From positions 27,210 to 91,209 of the forward strand of contig JBCBSZ010000012.1 in assembly GCA_039818945.1 (NCBI GenBank): a stretch of DNA of 64,000 nucleotides, given 5' to 3'. Every line of letters starts with the position of its first letter. Within the stretch, counting starts at the first letter, position 1. The stretch comes from JBCBSZ01 sp039818945. GTDB lineage: Bacteria > Actinomycetota > Acidimicrobiia > Acidimicrobiales > Poriferisodalaceae. The position numbers were made by a program, and so were the translations under genes. The notes beneath the pieces were generated by a model, which had not been told where the DNA came from, did no database searches, and saw only the letters and a list, made by a program, of their open reading frames with translations. Positions 51,219 through 60,699 of the stretch are shown piece after piece.

Positions 51219-53220
51219 AGTAGGCGCGCCGGTGGCTGAGCTCGAGCGCACCGTCGTCGTCCCGGGCCTCGACCCGGCAGAGCAGGTGGTCGGCCTCGAC
51301 ATCGGCGACACCGGTCTCGAGCCGGAGATCGCGTGAGAACAACGCCGTGTCGATCCGCGCCCCGTCGGGGGGATCGCTGCGCCGGACGCGGACGAGGTCA
51401 CCGACATCGGCCCGGTCCGGCTCGACCGTCGGCAGCAGGCACCACCAGTGCAGCGCCCGCTCCTCGACGTCGGCGACGGCGGTCCGGAACCGGGAGGCGG
51501 CGGTGCGCCGCTCGTCGAGCACCTCGCGCACCCGGTGGTTGTGGAGCTCCTGCGCTCGCGCGTGCGCTTCGCGAGCGGCCTCGATCCTCGCGTCGTGCTC
51601 TCGCTGCTTCGCCCGACGCGATCGCGCTTCGAACGCCAACACCACGCCGGCGCCGGCCAGGAAGCGGACCGGCCACGGGAACGCTCCGAGCACGTCGAGC
51701 CCGACCGCGAGCATCCCCGCGAGGAAGGCGAGCCCGAGCATCACCAGGCTGCGGCGATCAGCGGTCGCACCCGGCGGCGGCCCGATCTCCTCCTCGACGG
51801 GTGGGCGGTCGCGGAGGTCGTGCAGCTGGTGATGGGCGCGGGCCAACCGGTCGGCGCGACCGTGGGTCTCGTCGAGCAGGGCGTCGGCGGCCGCCGAACC
51901 CCACTCGACCAGCTCGAGCAGTCCGATGTCGCGGGGGATCGGCCCGAGGCCCGACGTCTCGGGGTCGAGGAGGCGATCGGCGGTCGTGCCGATCGGGCGA
52001 ACCCGGTCGATCACCTGGTCGCGGACGTGGGCGACGACCGCGAGGAGCTCGTCGGGTCGTGCGGCGAGCACGGGGTGGCCGGCGAGGTGCACGATCGCAT
52101 CGGGGTAGCGCTGGGTCGCCGCCCAGGCGTGGGTCGCCACGTCGTCCCACCGGTCGGCAGCTGCGGCGTCGATGGCGAGCTCGACGAGGGGTTCGGCCCG
52201 ATCGGGGATCAGCTCGTGTGCCGACCGGGCGTAGGGGGTGCCGTCGACGCCGGCGATGCGGGCCGCCCGCGCCGCGACGAGCAGCGCCGAGCCGGCCAGG
52301 CGGGGCTCGCCCCGGGTCGACGCGACCGCGGCGATGTTGTCGGCGAGCTCCAGCGCTCGGGTGGCGCGGTCGGCCCGTCCGGACGCGAGCCCGGTGCGGG
52401 CGAGCAGGAGCGCGACCTCCTCGTCGAGGGGCCGGTGGCGATGTGCGGCATCGAGGTGGGTGGCCATCGGCGCCCACAGCCCGGCCGCCCAGGCGAGCAC
52501 GGCCTCGTTCCACTGCTCGTCGGCAGCGGCCCGCGCCGGCTCGCGGCTGGCGTCGGCGTCGGGATCGATGCGGGGTTCCGGGCGGCGAGGGCCGAAGTGG
52601 CCCAGCCGGGGTCCGATGCGGTCGGGTCCGGTGCGCTCGCCCAGCAGGCGCTGCACCTCGGTCGGGATCGGCACGATCGGTACCGACCCCGGCGCGCCCG
52701 GCTCGGGCAGCCGGCCGAGCGAGACCAGGCGGGTGTGGGCGAGGATCCGCACGCGGCGGGCGAGATCGACGACGAGATCCGGGTCGTCGTGCGCCCGCTG
52801 CTCGAGGCGGACCCGCCGTGCGATGCGGTGCTCCCACTCGACCACGCCGGGATCGCGCTCGTCGGGCGTGGCGACGGTGAGGCAGACGAGGGACATGTGG
52901 GCGCTGGCGAGCGCCTCGTCGTACTGGAGGTGGGCGAGCGCTCTCGACGCGCCGAGCGGGGGATCGGCATAGCGGGCGCCCAGGAGCACGACGACGATGT
53001 CGGCCCGCCGGGCCAGATCGAGGCGCTCGGCCGTGGGGAGTGGGGGCTCGTCGCCGTCTGCCTGGTCGAGGACGGTCAGCCGGAGCGACGGGGTGCTGCG
53101 CAGGTCCTTGGCGAGGTCGCGGCGGACCGCCCGGAACTCGTCGTCGTCGGCGGCGATGACGATCCTGACCTCGTCGTCGAGCACCAGCTCTCGTTCCCTC
53201 ACGGTCGACCGGCTGCTCAT
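51208..53220 (-). CDS. DUF4062/TIR-like domain, helical-repeat and membrane-segment protein of unknown function
   Basis: A 670-residue protein I cannot assign to a known system. The N-terminus (DEVRIVIAADDDEFRAVRRDLAKDL... ADIVVVLLGARYADPP... LAHLQYDEALAS, about 14-125) follows the pattern of DUF4062, a TIR-like flavodoxin-fold module found in STAND and NLR-type signalling and defence proteins. An Ala/Arg/Asp-rich helical (TPR-like) region spans about 240-430, then two membrane segments (about 488-535), a charged helix (RSRRAKQREHDARIEAAREAHARAQEL) and a C-terminal domain. ATG 53220 is preferred; a longer frame would enter the divergent ligase promoter. No ATPase motif was found. It may signal at the membrane. 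Confidence 0.72.
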   Translation of the reverse strand: MSSRSTVRERELVLDDEVRIVIAADDDEFRAVRRDLAKDLRSTPSLRLTVLDQADGDEPPLPTAERLDLARRADIVVVLLGARYADPPLGASRALAHLQYDEALASAHMSLVCLTVATPDERDPGVVEWEHRIARRVRLEQRAHDDPDLVVDLARRVRILAHTRLVSLGRLPEPGAPGSVPIVPIPTEVQRLLGERTGPDRIGPRLGHFGPRRPEPRIDPDADASREPARAAADEQWNEAVLAWAAGLWAPMATHLDAAHRHRPLDEEVALLLARTGLASGRADRATRALELADNIAAVASTRGEPRLAGSALLVAARAARIAGVDGTPYARSAHELIPDRAEPLVELAIDAAAADRWDDVATHAWAATQRYPDAIVHLAGHPVLAARPDELLAVVAHVRDQVIDRVRPIGTTADRLLDPETSGLGPIPRDIGLLELVEWGSAAADALLDETHGRADRLARAHHQLHDLRDRPPVEEEIGPPPGATADRRSLVMLGLAFLAGMLAVGLDVLGAFPWPVRFLAGAGVVLAFEARSRRAKQREHDARIEAAREAHARAQELHNHRVREVLDERRTAASRFRTAVADVEERALHWWCLLPTVEPDRADVGDLVRVRRSDPPDGARIDTALFSRDLRLETGVADVEADHLLCRVEARDDDGALELSHRRAYFNE

Positions 53221-53317
53221 GGTAGGCACCGACCCGCTCCGGTCCCGGGACCCCGGAGCGCCGCCGACCGGCGGCACTAGGCTCGGCCCATCGACGGACG
53301 GCACGGGGGTGCGAGGG

Positions 53318-54958
53318 ATGACGGAGTCCATGGCGATCGGTCCGACCGATGTGGCGCTCAACGAGCGAACGATCGGTGACGACCTCGAGGCGACCGTCGA
53401 GCGATTCGGTGACCGCGAGGCGCTCGTCGTCCCGCACCAGGACGTCCGCTGGACCTACCGCGAGCTGAACGATCGGGTCGACGAGCTGGCCCGAGCGCTG
53501 ATCGGCCGGGGGTTCGTGACCGGCGACCGGATCGGCATCTGGGCGCCCAACGTGTCGGAGTGGGTGCTGACCCAGTTCGCGACGGCCAAGCTCGGCGTGA
53601 TCCTGGTGAACATCAACCCGGCGTACCGGACCCACGAGGTGCAGTACGCGCTCGCCCAGTCCGGATGCCGCGGTCTCGTCGCCGCGACCGAGTTCAAGAC
53701 CTCGAACTACGTGCAGATGGTCGCCGACGTCCGCGACCAGCTGCCCGAGCTCGAACAGGTCGTGTTCATCGGCACCGACGACTGGCCCGAGCTGCTCGCC
53801 GCCGCCGAGGGCGTGACCGACGACCAACTCCGCGCGGTGTCCGCGCAGCTGTCGAACACCGATCCGATCAACATCCAGTACACGTCGGGCACCACGGGCT
53901 TCCCCAAGGGTGCGACGCTCAGCCATCGCAACATCCTCAACAACGGGTTCTTCGTCGCCGAGGCCTGCAAGCACACCGAACACGACCGGGTGTGCATCCC
54001 GGTGCCGCTCTACCACTGCTTCGGCATGGTGATGGGCAACCTCGGCTGCTCCACCCACGGGGCCACGATGGTCCTGCCGGCTCCGTCGTTCGAGCCCGAG
54101 GCGACGCTGCGGGCCGTCCAGGACGAGCGGTGCACGAGCCTCTTCGGTGTGCCGACGATGTTCATCGCCGAGCTCGGGCTGCCGGACTTCGAGGCGTTCG
54201 ACCTCTCCAGCCTCCGGACCGGGATCATGGCCGGCTCGCCGTGCCCGATCGAGGTGATGAAGCAGTGCATCGAGACGATGAACATGGACGAGGTGACGAT
54301 CGCCTACGGGATGACCGAGACGTCGCCGGTCTCCACGCAGACCGCCACCGACGACCCGATCGACGCCCGGGTCAGCACGGTCGGGCGGGTGCAGCCCCAC
54401 GTCGAGATCAAGATCGTCCACCCCGAGACGGGCGTGACCGTCGAGCGCGGCCAGGCGGGGGAGTTCTGCACCAGGGGCTACTCGGTGATGCTCGGGTACT
54501 GGAACGATCCCGAGCGCACCACTGACGCCATCGACGCCGATCGATGGATGCACACCGGCGACCTGGCGACGATGGACGCCGAGGGCTACGTCAACATCGT
54601 CGGCCGGATCAAGGACATGGTCATCCGCGGGGGCGAGAACGTCTACCCCCGCGAGATCGAGGAGTTCCTCTACAGCCATCCCCGCATCCAGGACGTCCAG
54701 GTGATCGGCGTGCCGGACGAGAAGTACGGCGAGGAGCTGATGGCGTGGGTCATCACCGCCGACGGCGGAGATCTCACCGCCGCGGAGGTGAAGGAGTTCT
54801 GCCAGGGCAAGATCGCCCACTACAAGGTGCCGCGCTACGTGCACGCCACCGACGAGCTGCCCATGACCGTCACCGGCAAGATCCAGAAGTACCTGCTGCG
54901 CGAGAAGGCGATCGAGATCCTCGGGCTCGAATCAGCGGCGGGCGTCGAGACGGCGTGA
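53318..54958 (+). CDS. Fatty-acyl-CoA synthetase (AMP-forming)
   Basis: A 546-residue ANL ligase resembling the medium-chain FadD/AcsF2 group. Motifs are YTSGTTGFPKG (about residues 189-199), YGMTETSP (about 327), MHTGDLATMDAEG and KDMVIRGGENVYPREIEEF, with the C-terminal catalytic Lys in TVTGKIQKY. A -10-like TAGGCT (53278-53283) lies upstream. ATG 53318 is taken, and ATG 53330 with GGAG is a close alternative. It is coupled by a four-base overlap (GTGA) to an SDR gene, suggesting activation followed by a redox step. Confidence 0.94.
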   Translation: MTESMAIGPTDVALNERTIGDDLEATVERFGDREALVVPHQDVRWTYRELNDRVDELARALIGRGFVTGDRIGIWAPNVSEWVLTQFATAKLGVILVNINPAYRTHEVQYALAQSGCRGLVAATEFKTSNYVQMVADVRDQLPELEQVVFIGTDDWPELLAAAEGVTDDQLRAVSAQLSNTDPINIQYTSGTTGFPKGATLSHRNILNNGFFVAEACKHTEHDRVCIPVPLYHCFGMVMGNLGCSTHGATMVLPAPSFEPEATLRAVQDERCTSLFGVPTMFIAELGLPDFEAFDLSSLRTGIMAGSPCPIEVMKQCIETMNMDEVTIAYGMTETSPVSTQTATDDPIDARVSTVGRVQPHVEIKIVHPETGVTVERGQAGEFCTRGYSVMLGYWNDPERTTDAIDADRWMHTGDLATMDAEGYVNIVGRIKDMVIRGGENVYPREIEEFLYSHPRIQDVQVIGVPDEKYGEELMAWVITADGGDLTAAEVKEFCQGKIAHYKVPRYVHATDELPMTVTGKIQKYLLREKAIEILGLESAAGVETA

Positions 54959-55794
54959 GGGGTCTCGACGGGCAGGTCGCCCTGGTCACGGGAGCGGCTC
55001 GCCGCCTCGGCATCGGCCGTGCGATCGCGCTCCGGCTGGCGCGCGAGGGCGCCGACGTCGTGGTCCACGAGAGCCGGCGCCCGTCGACGTCCTTCCCGCA
55101 GCACGAGCAGGACGTCGGGTGGCGGGGTGCCGCCTCCGTCGCCGAGGAGGTGCGATCCGACGGCCGGCGATCGCTCGCCGTCGCCGCCGACGTCGCCGAT
55201 GCGGACGACGTGGTGGCGATGGTCGATCGCATCCGGAGCGAGTTCGGTCGGCTCGACGTCCTGGTCAACAACGCCGCGCTCGCCAGCGACGCGGGCGTCG
55301 CGCCGATCCTCGACATGGACGACGACGTCTGGTTCCGCTCGGTCGACGTGAACCTCAACGGCCTCTACCTCGTCACCCGCCACGCCGGCCGCCTCATCCG
55401 CGACGGCGGCGAGGGGGGCTCGATCATCAACATCTCGTCGATGGCCGGCCGTCAGGGGCTGCCCAACTACGGCGCGTACTGCGCGACCAAGTTCGCCATG
55501 GTCGGGCTGACCCAGCAGCTCGCCCTCGAGCTCGCCCCGGCCCGCATCCGGGTGAACTGCGTCGCCCCCGGGTCCAACGACACCGACATGATGCGGGGCA
55601 CCTTCGCCCGCACCGCCGAACGCTTCGATCTCGACGCCGACGCGCCCCGCCGTGGGGCGATCAGTCGCATCCCCATGGGCCGGCAGGGCCAGGTCGAGGA
55701 GCAGGCGGCGGCGGTCGCCTTCCTCGCCTCCGACGAGGCGTCCTACATCACCGGTCAGACGCTCAACGTCGACGGCGGCCTCCGCATGGACTAG
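54955..55794 (+). CDS. Short-chain dehydrogenase/reductase
   Basis: A 279-residue classical SDR. The cofactor motif is TGAARRLGIGRAIA (about 12-25); NNAA (about 104), the catalytic Ser in INISSMAG, and the catalytic Tyr and Lys in YGAYCATK are intact. GQTLNVDGGLRMD ends the protein. An insert (ESRRPSTSFPQHEQDVGWRGAAS, residues 41-63) lengthens the beta2-alpha region, where cofactor preference is set. GTG 54955 overlaps the ligase stop. It is probably a hydroxyacyl or alcohol dehydrogenase of the same small pathway. Confidence 0.94.
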   Translation: MRGLDGQVALVTGAARRLGIGRAIALRLAREGADVVVHESRRPSTSFPQHEQDVGWRGAASVAEEVRSDGRRSLAVAADVADADDVVAMVDRIRSEFGRLDVLVNNAALASDAGVAPILDMDDDVWFRSVDVNLNGLYLVTRHAGRLIRDGGEGGSIINISSMAGRQGLPNYGAYCATKFAMVGLTQQLALELAPARIRVNCVAPGSNDTDMMRGTFARTAERFDLDADAPRRGAISRIPMGRQGQVEEQAAAVAFLASDEASYITGQTLNVDGGLRMD

Positions 55795-55815
55795 GTCTCT
55801 GCCCGGGCGGGGGCG

Positions 55816-58401
55816 TCACCCGGTCGCGGTCATCGCAGCGATCGGGGCGGCCAGGGTCTGCCCGCCGAGGCTGCCCAGGAACTCCTCGTCGCTGAACACG
55901 AAGGCGCCGCCGTCGGTGGCGACCATCGCGTAGCCGTCGCCGTAGGGGATGAGCCCGGTGACCGGAGCGTTGAGCGAGACGCCCGGCCCGAGCACACCGG
56001 GCACCGAGCCGCGGAAGGGTGCCTCGAACGCGAACACCCCGCCGTCGTCGGCGACGAGCCAGTAGCCACGGCCGTCGGGGTCGGGGGTGATGCCGTTGAC
56101 CGGCCGGTTGAGCGGGATGCCGCCCATCGAGCCCTCGAACCGGGCGTCGCCGAGCGCGAACACCCCGCCGTCGGTGCCGAGCAGCCAGTACCCCTCGCCC
56201 GTGGTGGTCGCGGCGGACGCGATGATCGGACCGTTCAGCGTGAGGTCGGTGAGATCGCCGTGGTCGACCGCGGAGCCGTGCACGCTGACGTCGCCGGTCG
56301 TGGTGAAGATCCAGTACCCGTCACCGCTCGGCGTCGGGGCGAGCGTCGTCGGTCGGCCACTGACGCCGGCGGCGAGGTCGCCGAAGTCGCTGGCGTCGCC
56401 CCGGGTGTGGACCGCCCCGGCGCTGTCGAGCACCCAGAGCCCGTTGTCCGACGGGGTGGCGTCGAGATCGACCACCGTCGCACCCGCCGTGATGGACACA
56501 CCGTCGAACGCGGCCGCGCCGCCGAACTCGAAGAGGTCGCCGGCCCGGTCGACCATCCAGTAGCCCGGGCCGGCCGGGCCGACGGGACCCGACCCGGCGG
56601 TCGTGGCCGTCACGGGTGCGGTGCCCGACGTGCCGTAGCCGTTCGTCGCGGTCACGGTGACCGTGTACGTGGTGCCCGGCTGCAAGCCGATCAGGGTCAG
56701 CGTGTCGGCGGCGGTCTGGGTGACCGAGTTGTTGCCCGGTTCGGCGAGCACCCGGTAGCTGGTCACCGGCGAACCGCCGTCGTCGCCGGGCGCGGCGTAC
56801 GTGATCGACAGCGAACCGTCACCGCCGGTGGCGGTCACGACCGGCGCCCCGGGTGCGGTGACGAGGTCGAGCGGGTCGACGGAGGCGGGCGTCTCGTCGT
56901 CGCCGACGTCCTCGTCGTCGCCGTAGCCGAGCTGGCCGTAGAACCCGTCGCCGAAGCAGCGGATCGTGCCCTGCCGGGTGAGCACGCAGCTGTGGTCCTC
57001 GCCGAGGTCGAGATCGACCGGGTCGTCGCCCAGCGGTACCGGTCCGACGACGAAGATCGGCGGGGTCGAGCCGCCGACGGGCCCGTACCCGAGACGACCC
57101 TCACGATCCCGCCCCCAACAGCCGAGCCCGGCACTCGGCGCGACGACGCAGGTGTGCAGCGCCCCGAGCGAGATCTCGCTGATCGCGGCGTTGATCGGAA
57201 CGTCGCCGGCGCTGGCCGGGGTCTCGTCGTTGCCGATGCGGCGGAAGTTCTGGTGCAGGAGCTGGCCGTTGGCGTTGTCGCCCCAGCACCGCACGGCGGC
57301 GGTCGCGGTGATGACGCAGTTGTGGAACCGCCCGCTCGACAACGACGTGGCGACCGCGCCGAGCGGCACGTCGCCGGCGGTGGCCGGTCGTTCGTCGTCG
57401 CCGACGTCGGTCGTGTTGGCGTAGCCGAGCTGGCCCAGGTCGCCGGAGCCCCAGCACCGGACCGCGCCCTCGTCGGTGATGGCGCAGGTGTGCTCGTCAC
57501 CGACGTCCACCTGGACCGCTCGCGTGCCCATCCGGGCGTTGCCCGCGCTCGCCGGGGTCTCGTCGTCACCGACGTCCTCGGTGCTCGCCCGTCCGAGCTG
57601 GCCCTCGGAGCCCTCGCCCCAGCACCGGACCCGACCGTTGGTCGTGAGGGCGCACGTGTGATCGGCACCGGCGGCGATCTGGCTCACATCGAGCCCGACG
57701 TCGATGTCGCCGGCGTCGGCGGGCACGTCGTCGATGCCGATCTCGCTGGTGCCCGGGTAGCCGAGCGCGCCGTCGTCGTCGGAGCCCCAGCAGCGGGCTC
57801 GCAGCGCCTCGGTCACGACGCAGGTGTGCTCCCCTCCGACGGCCACCTGCACGACGCGGGCGCCGACGTCGATCGGGGGGAGCGCGACGACCGCGTCATC
57901 GTCGCCGATGGCGCGCTCGTCGGTGGTGGCCGGATCGCCGGTGCCCAGCTCGCCGTCGGCGGTCGCTCCCCAACAGCGCAGCGAGCCGTCGTCGAGCAGC
58001 GCGCACGTGTTGTCGTCGCCCGCGCTGACCTGGATCACCTCCGGCGGCGACGTCGGCCGGTCCGCCGGTGTGCCGGTGGCGGTGGTCGGCTCGCCGTAGC
58101 CGTCGACGTCGTCGATCGGCGTCACCGACACCACGTACTCGACACCGGCGACGAGCCGGTCGAACGACACCCCGGCCGCCGAGTCGGTGGTGATCTGGCG
58201 TGCGGTCGGCGTCAGGCGGACGACGTACCGATCGGCACCGGGGACGGCGGTCCAGTCGACGGTGAGCTCGTGGACGCCGGCGGTCACCGACACCGTGGCC
58301 GGGGCGGGCGGCGGATCGGCTGCGGCCGGCACGGCCGCCACGACGAGGGTCAACAGGGCCGTGGCGAGCGCCAGACCGATCGGGATCCTCACCGAGCGCA
58401 C
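55816..58401 (-). CDS. Secreted protein with fibronectin-III domains, RCC1-like repeats and C-terminal GYW repeats
   Basis: An 861-residue exported protein. Signal peptide 1-28 ends AAADPPPAP. A fibronectin III-like domain (about 35-115) precedes about seven RCC1/BLIP-II-type repeats (about 118-510) of the form HTCALTTNGRVRCWG...GQLG with GDDETPASAGDV linkers. A second FN3 domain (GAPVVTATGGDGSLSITYAAPGDDGGSP) follows, then a C-terminal array of GYW(L/M/I)V..DGGVF-type repeats (about 610-861). It is probably a surface or extracellular binding mosaic with two beta-propeller-like parts. There is no membrane anchor. A leaderless promoter (TAACGT, 58413-58408) lies six bases before GTG 58401. Confidence 0.9.
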   Translation of the reverse strand: MRSVRIPIGLALATALLTLVVAAVPAAADPPPAPATVSVTAGVHELTVDWTAVPGADRYVVRLTPTARQITTDSAAGVSFDRLVAGVEYVVSVTPIDDVDGYGEPTTATGTPADRPTSPPEVIQVSAGDDNTCALLDDGSLRCWGATADGELGTGDPATTDERAIGDDDAVVALPPIDVGARVVQVAVGGEHTCVVTEALRARCWGSDDDGALGYPGTSEIGIDDVPADAGDIDVGLDVSQIAAGADHTCALTTNGRVRCWGEGSEGQLGRASTEDVGDDETPASAGNARMGTRAVQVDVGDEHTCAITDEGAVRCWGSGDLGQLGYANTTDVGDDERPATAGDVPLGAVATSLSSGRFHNCVITATAAVRCWGDNANGQLLHQNFRRIGNDETPASAGDVPINAAISEISLGALHTCVVAPSAGLGCWGRDREGRLGYGPVGGSTPPIFVVGPVPLGDDPVDLDLGEDHSCVLTRQGTIRCFGDGFYGQLGYGDDEDVGDDETPASVDPLDLVTAPGAPVVTATGGDGSLSITYAAPGDDGGSPVTSYRVLAEPGNNSVTQTAADTLTLIGLQPGTTYTVTVTATNGYGTSGTAPVTATTAGSGPVGPAGPGYWMVDRAGDLFEFGGAAAFDGVSITAGATVVDLDATPSDNGLWVLDSAGAVHTRGDASDFGDLAAGVSGRPTTLAPTPSGDGYWIFTTTGDVSVHGSAVDHGDLTDLTLNGPIIASAATTTGEGYWLLGTDGGVFALGDARFEGSMGGIPLNRPVNGITPDPDGRGYWLVADDGGVFAFEAPFRGSVPGVLGPGVSLNAPVTGLIPYGDGYAMVATDGGAFVFSDEEFLGSLGGQTLAAPIAAMTATG

Positions 58402-58413
58402 CGTAGGACGTTA
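58402..58413 (-). promoter_or_regulatory. Leaderless promoter of the RCC1-repeat gene
   Basis: On the minus strand TAACGT (58413-58408) is followed by six bases and GTG 58401. No ribosome-binding site is present. Confidence 0.5.
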
Positions 58414-58510
58414 GTGATCGAGGCGTGCGATCGGCGACTCCCCGTGGTCGCGGGGCGTGGTGGTCACAGCACGAGTGTCAGGACGTGCGCCGGAACAGTC
58501 CGCATGGCTT

Positions 58511-58539
58511 GGCGGGGTGGGGGTGGGGCCCCGCCCCGC
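58511..58539. terminator. G-rich hairpin / possible G-quadruplex after the ABC exporter operon
   Basis: The plus strand has consecutive G runs (GG, GGGG, GGGGG, GGGG separated by one base) from 58511 to 58528, followed by a C-rich complement to 58539. It can form a GC stem or, on one strand, a G-quadruplex. It lies 3' of the permease gene and 5' of the RCC1-repeat gene. A terminator role is likely. The rest of the 175-base gap shows no gene. Confidence 0.5.
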
Positions 58540-58576
58540 ACCGCGAGCCGAGCGCTGGCGCGAGGCTGCCGACGAC

Positions 58577-59719
58577 TCAGAGCTCGGCGTCGCGCCACGC
58601 CTCCCGCATGCTGACCCGACCGCCGGAGCGGAGGATGGAGCCGGCGTAGAGCCGGCCGCCGAGCAGGACGACACCGACGACGCTGGCGAGGGTCAGACCG
58701 CCGGCGAGGAGGATCTCCCACGCCGCGATCTCGTTCTGCGCCAGGCGGCCCGGCACCGCGAGCGGTGCGACGGGTGGCAGCTGCGTGAGCCACTGCGCCG
58801 CCGTCGAACCGGGGTTCGGCACGATGACGAGTGCGGTGGCGAGGTAGGCGCCCATCACGACGCTGGAGATCGGGGCGAGCGCCGCCTGGGCGTCCTCCAT
58901 TCGGCTCACCGAGGAGCCGGCTGCGGCGTAGGCGGTGGCGTAGAAGGCGTAGCCCAGGACGAACCAGACGATCGTCATCGCGACCAGCGAACCGAACCCG
59001 GAGGGGAGGTCGACGTCGGACGAGAGCAGTCCGGCGGCGCCGCCGGCCGCCGCGATGATCACCACCTGGAGCAGGCCGAGCACGCCGAGGCCGAGGAGCT
59101 TGCCGCCGAGCAGCCAACGGGCCGGCACCGCGGCGAGGACCAGCTCGACGACCCGGGTGGTCTTCTCCTCCAGCACACCGGTCATGACGGTCGCCGCGTA
59201 GGCGTTGACGATCAGCAGCAGGATCAGGGTGGACGCGAACGCGACGATGACCCGCTGTTGCTCCTCGTCGGGGTCCACGTCGGACAGGCGTCGCAGCTCC
59301 AGTCGCTCGGGGGCTTCGGCAGACGCCCCGTTGGCGACGTCGTCGGCCGCGGTGGTGACGACGGCGAGCAGGACGTCGCCGATCGATTCGTCGACCACGA
59401 TCTCGTCGAGCGAGACGACGACATCGAGGTCACCGTCGGCGACGAGGTCGTCGGCCGATCCCGCGGCGACGGTCTCGACGTCGGCGTCGAAGTCGAAGAG
59501 CACCGCGAGCTCGCCGATCCGGTCGGCGAGCTCGGCGGACCGATCGCCGGTCACGCCGACGGCGGCCGGGTCGTCATCGCCCGAGAGGATCGCCGGCACG
59601 ACGATGAAGCCCACCACGAGGACCGCCGTGAACGCAGTGGAGACGAGGTACGCGCGGCTGCGGAGGCGCTCGACGATCTCGCGCCGGGCGACGAGGAAGA
59701 TGACCTGCCGGGCGGTCAT
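58577..59719 (-). CDS. ABC transporter permease (ABC-2, NatB-like)
   Basis: A 380-residue membrane protein of the ABC-2 exporter type. One membrane segment near the N-terminus (YLVSTAFTAVLVVGFIVVPAIL, about 25-46) is followed by a large external loop of about 130 residues, then five membrane segments. The conserved cytoplasmic LEEKTTRVVELVLAAVPARWLLGGKLLG block (about 190-217) is typical of NatB-like sodium, drug or peptide exporters. ATG 59719 overlaps the ATPase stop (ATGA). Confidence 0.93.
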   Translation of the reverse strand: MTARQVIFLVARREIVERLRSRAYLVSTAFTAVLVVGFIVVPAILSGDDDPAAVGVTGDRSAELADRIGELAVLFDFDADVETVAAGSADDLVADGDLDVVVSLDEIVVDESIGDVLLAVVTTAADDVANGASAEAPERLELRRLSDVDPDEEQQRVIVAFASTLILLLIVNAYAATVMTGVLEEKTTRVVELVLAAVPARWLLGGKLLGLGVLGLLQVVIIAAAGGAAGLLSSDVDLPSGFGSLVAMTIVWFVLGYAFYATAYAAAGSSVSRMEDAQAALAPISSVVMGAYLATALVIVPNPGSTAAQWLTQLPPVAPLAVPGRLAQNEIAAWEILLAGGLTLASVVGVVLLGGRLYAGSILRSGGRVSMREAWRDAEL

Positions 59720-60603
59720 GGCGTCACCGCCTGGCGGAACACCTCGGCGAGCGAGGTCGGTTCGAAGCGGAACGAGATCGTGCGCCGCTCGCCGAGGGAG
59801 GCGAGCACGCTGCGTGCGTCCCCGTCGTCGGCCAGACGGAAGCGGACGAGCAGGCCGTCTTCCTCGATGACCTCGACGCCGGGCGGGAGGCGCCAGCCGT
59901 CGTCGGGCGGCGCCGCCAGCTCGACGGTCAGCGACGCACCACCGTCGGCCGCGCGGAGCTCGCCCACCGAGCCGGAACCGACGACCCGGCCGCCCGAGAG
60001 CATGGCGACGTCCTCGCAGACGTCCTCGACGAGGTCGAGCTGGTGCGACGACAGCAGCACGGCGGCGCCGTCGTCGGCGATGCGGGTCAACGCCTCGCTC
60101 ATCGCCTCGACGCCGAGCGGGTCGAGCCCGCTGAACGGCTCGTCGAGGATGAGCAGGACCGGCGAGTGCACCAGGGCCACGGCCAGCTGGACCCGCTGCT
60201 GGTTGCCGTGCGACAGCGCCTCGACGAAGTCGTCGCGGCGGTCGGTGAGGCCGACCAGCTCGAGGAGCTCGTCGGCGGCCCGTCGGGCGTCGCGACGGCG
60301 CATGGCGTGGAGCTCGCCGAAGTACGCGACCTGCTCGGCGACCTTCATCTTGGGGTACAGGCCGCGCTGCTCCGGGAGGTACCCGAACGTGAGCCGGGTC
60401 GTTCGGTCGAGGGGGCGACCGTGCCAGGCGATCGTGCCCGTCGTGACCTGCAGGAGCCCGAGGACGGCCCGCATGGCCGTCGTCTTGCCGGCACCGTTGG
60501 GGCCCAACAGGCCGCAGATCCGGCCCGGTGTCACCGAGAACGAGGCCTCGTCGAGGGCGACGAGGTCGCCGTAGCGCTTCGTCACGCGGTCGAGTTCCAA
60601 CAT
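59716..60603 (-). CDS. ABC transporter ATP-binding protein (NatA-like)
   Basis: A 295-residue ABC ATPase. Walker A GPNGAGKTT (about 35-43), signature LSHGNQQRVQLA (about 135-146), Walker B VLLILDEPFSGLDP (about 155-168) and switch His in LSSHQLD. A C-terminal regulatory extension of about 85 residues (LTVELAAPPDDGWRLPPGVEVIEEDGLLVRF) is typical of exporters. It drives the ABC-2 permease. ATG 60603 gives the standard MLELDRVTKRYG start. It is divergent from a sensor kinase, which suggests regulation by that two-component system. Confidence 0.95.
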   Translation of the reverse strand: MLELDRVTKRYGDLVALDEASFSVTPGRICGLLGPNGAGKTTAMRAVLGLLQVTTGTIAWHGRPLDRTTRLTFGYLPEQRGLYPKMKVAEQVAYFGELHAMRRRDARRAADELLELVGLTDRRDDFVEALSHGNQQRVQLAVALVHSPVLLILDEPFSGLDPLGVEAMSEALTRIADDGAAVLLSSHQLDLVEDVCEDVAMLSGGRVVGSGSVGELRAADGGASLTVELAAPPDDGWRLPPGVEVIEEDGLLVRFRLADDGDARSVLASLGERRTISFRFEPTSLAEVFRQAVTP

Positions 60604-60699
60604 GGACCCAGCCTCGCGTCGCGGTCCGGTGGCCCACATCGGTCGTCTCGGTGATCCGCGCTCCGCCTCAGGGGGGAGGTCGCGCGGCGATCGTGCCGG

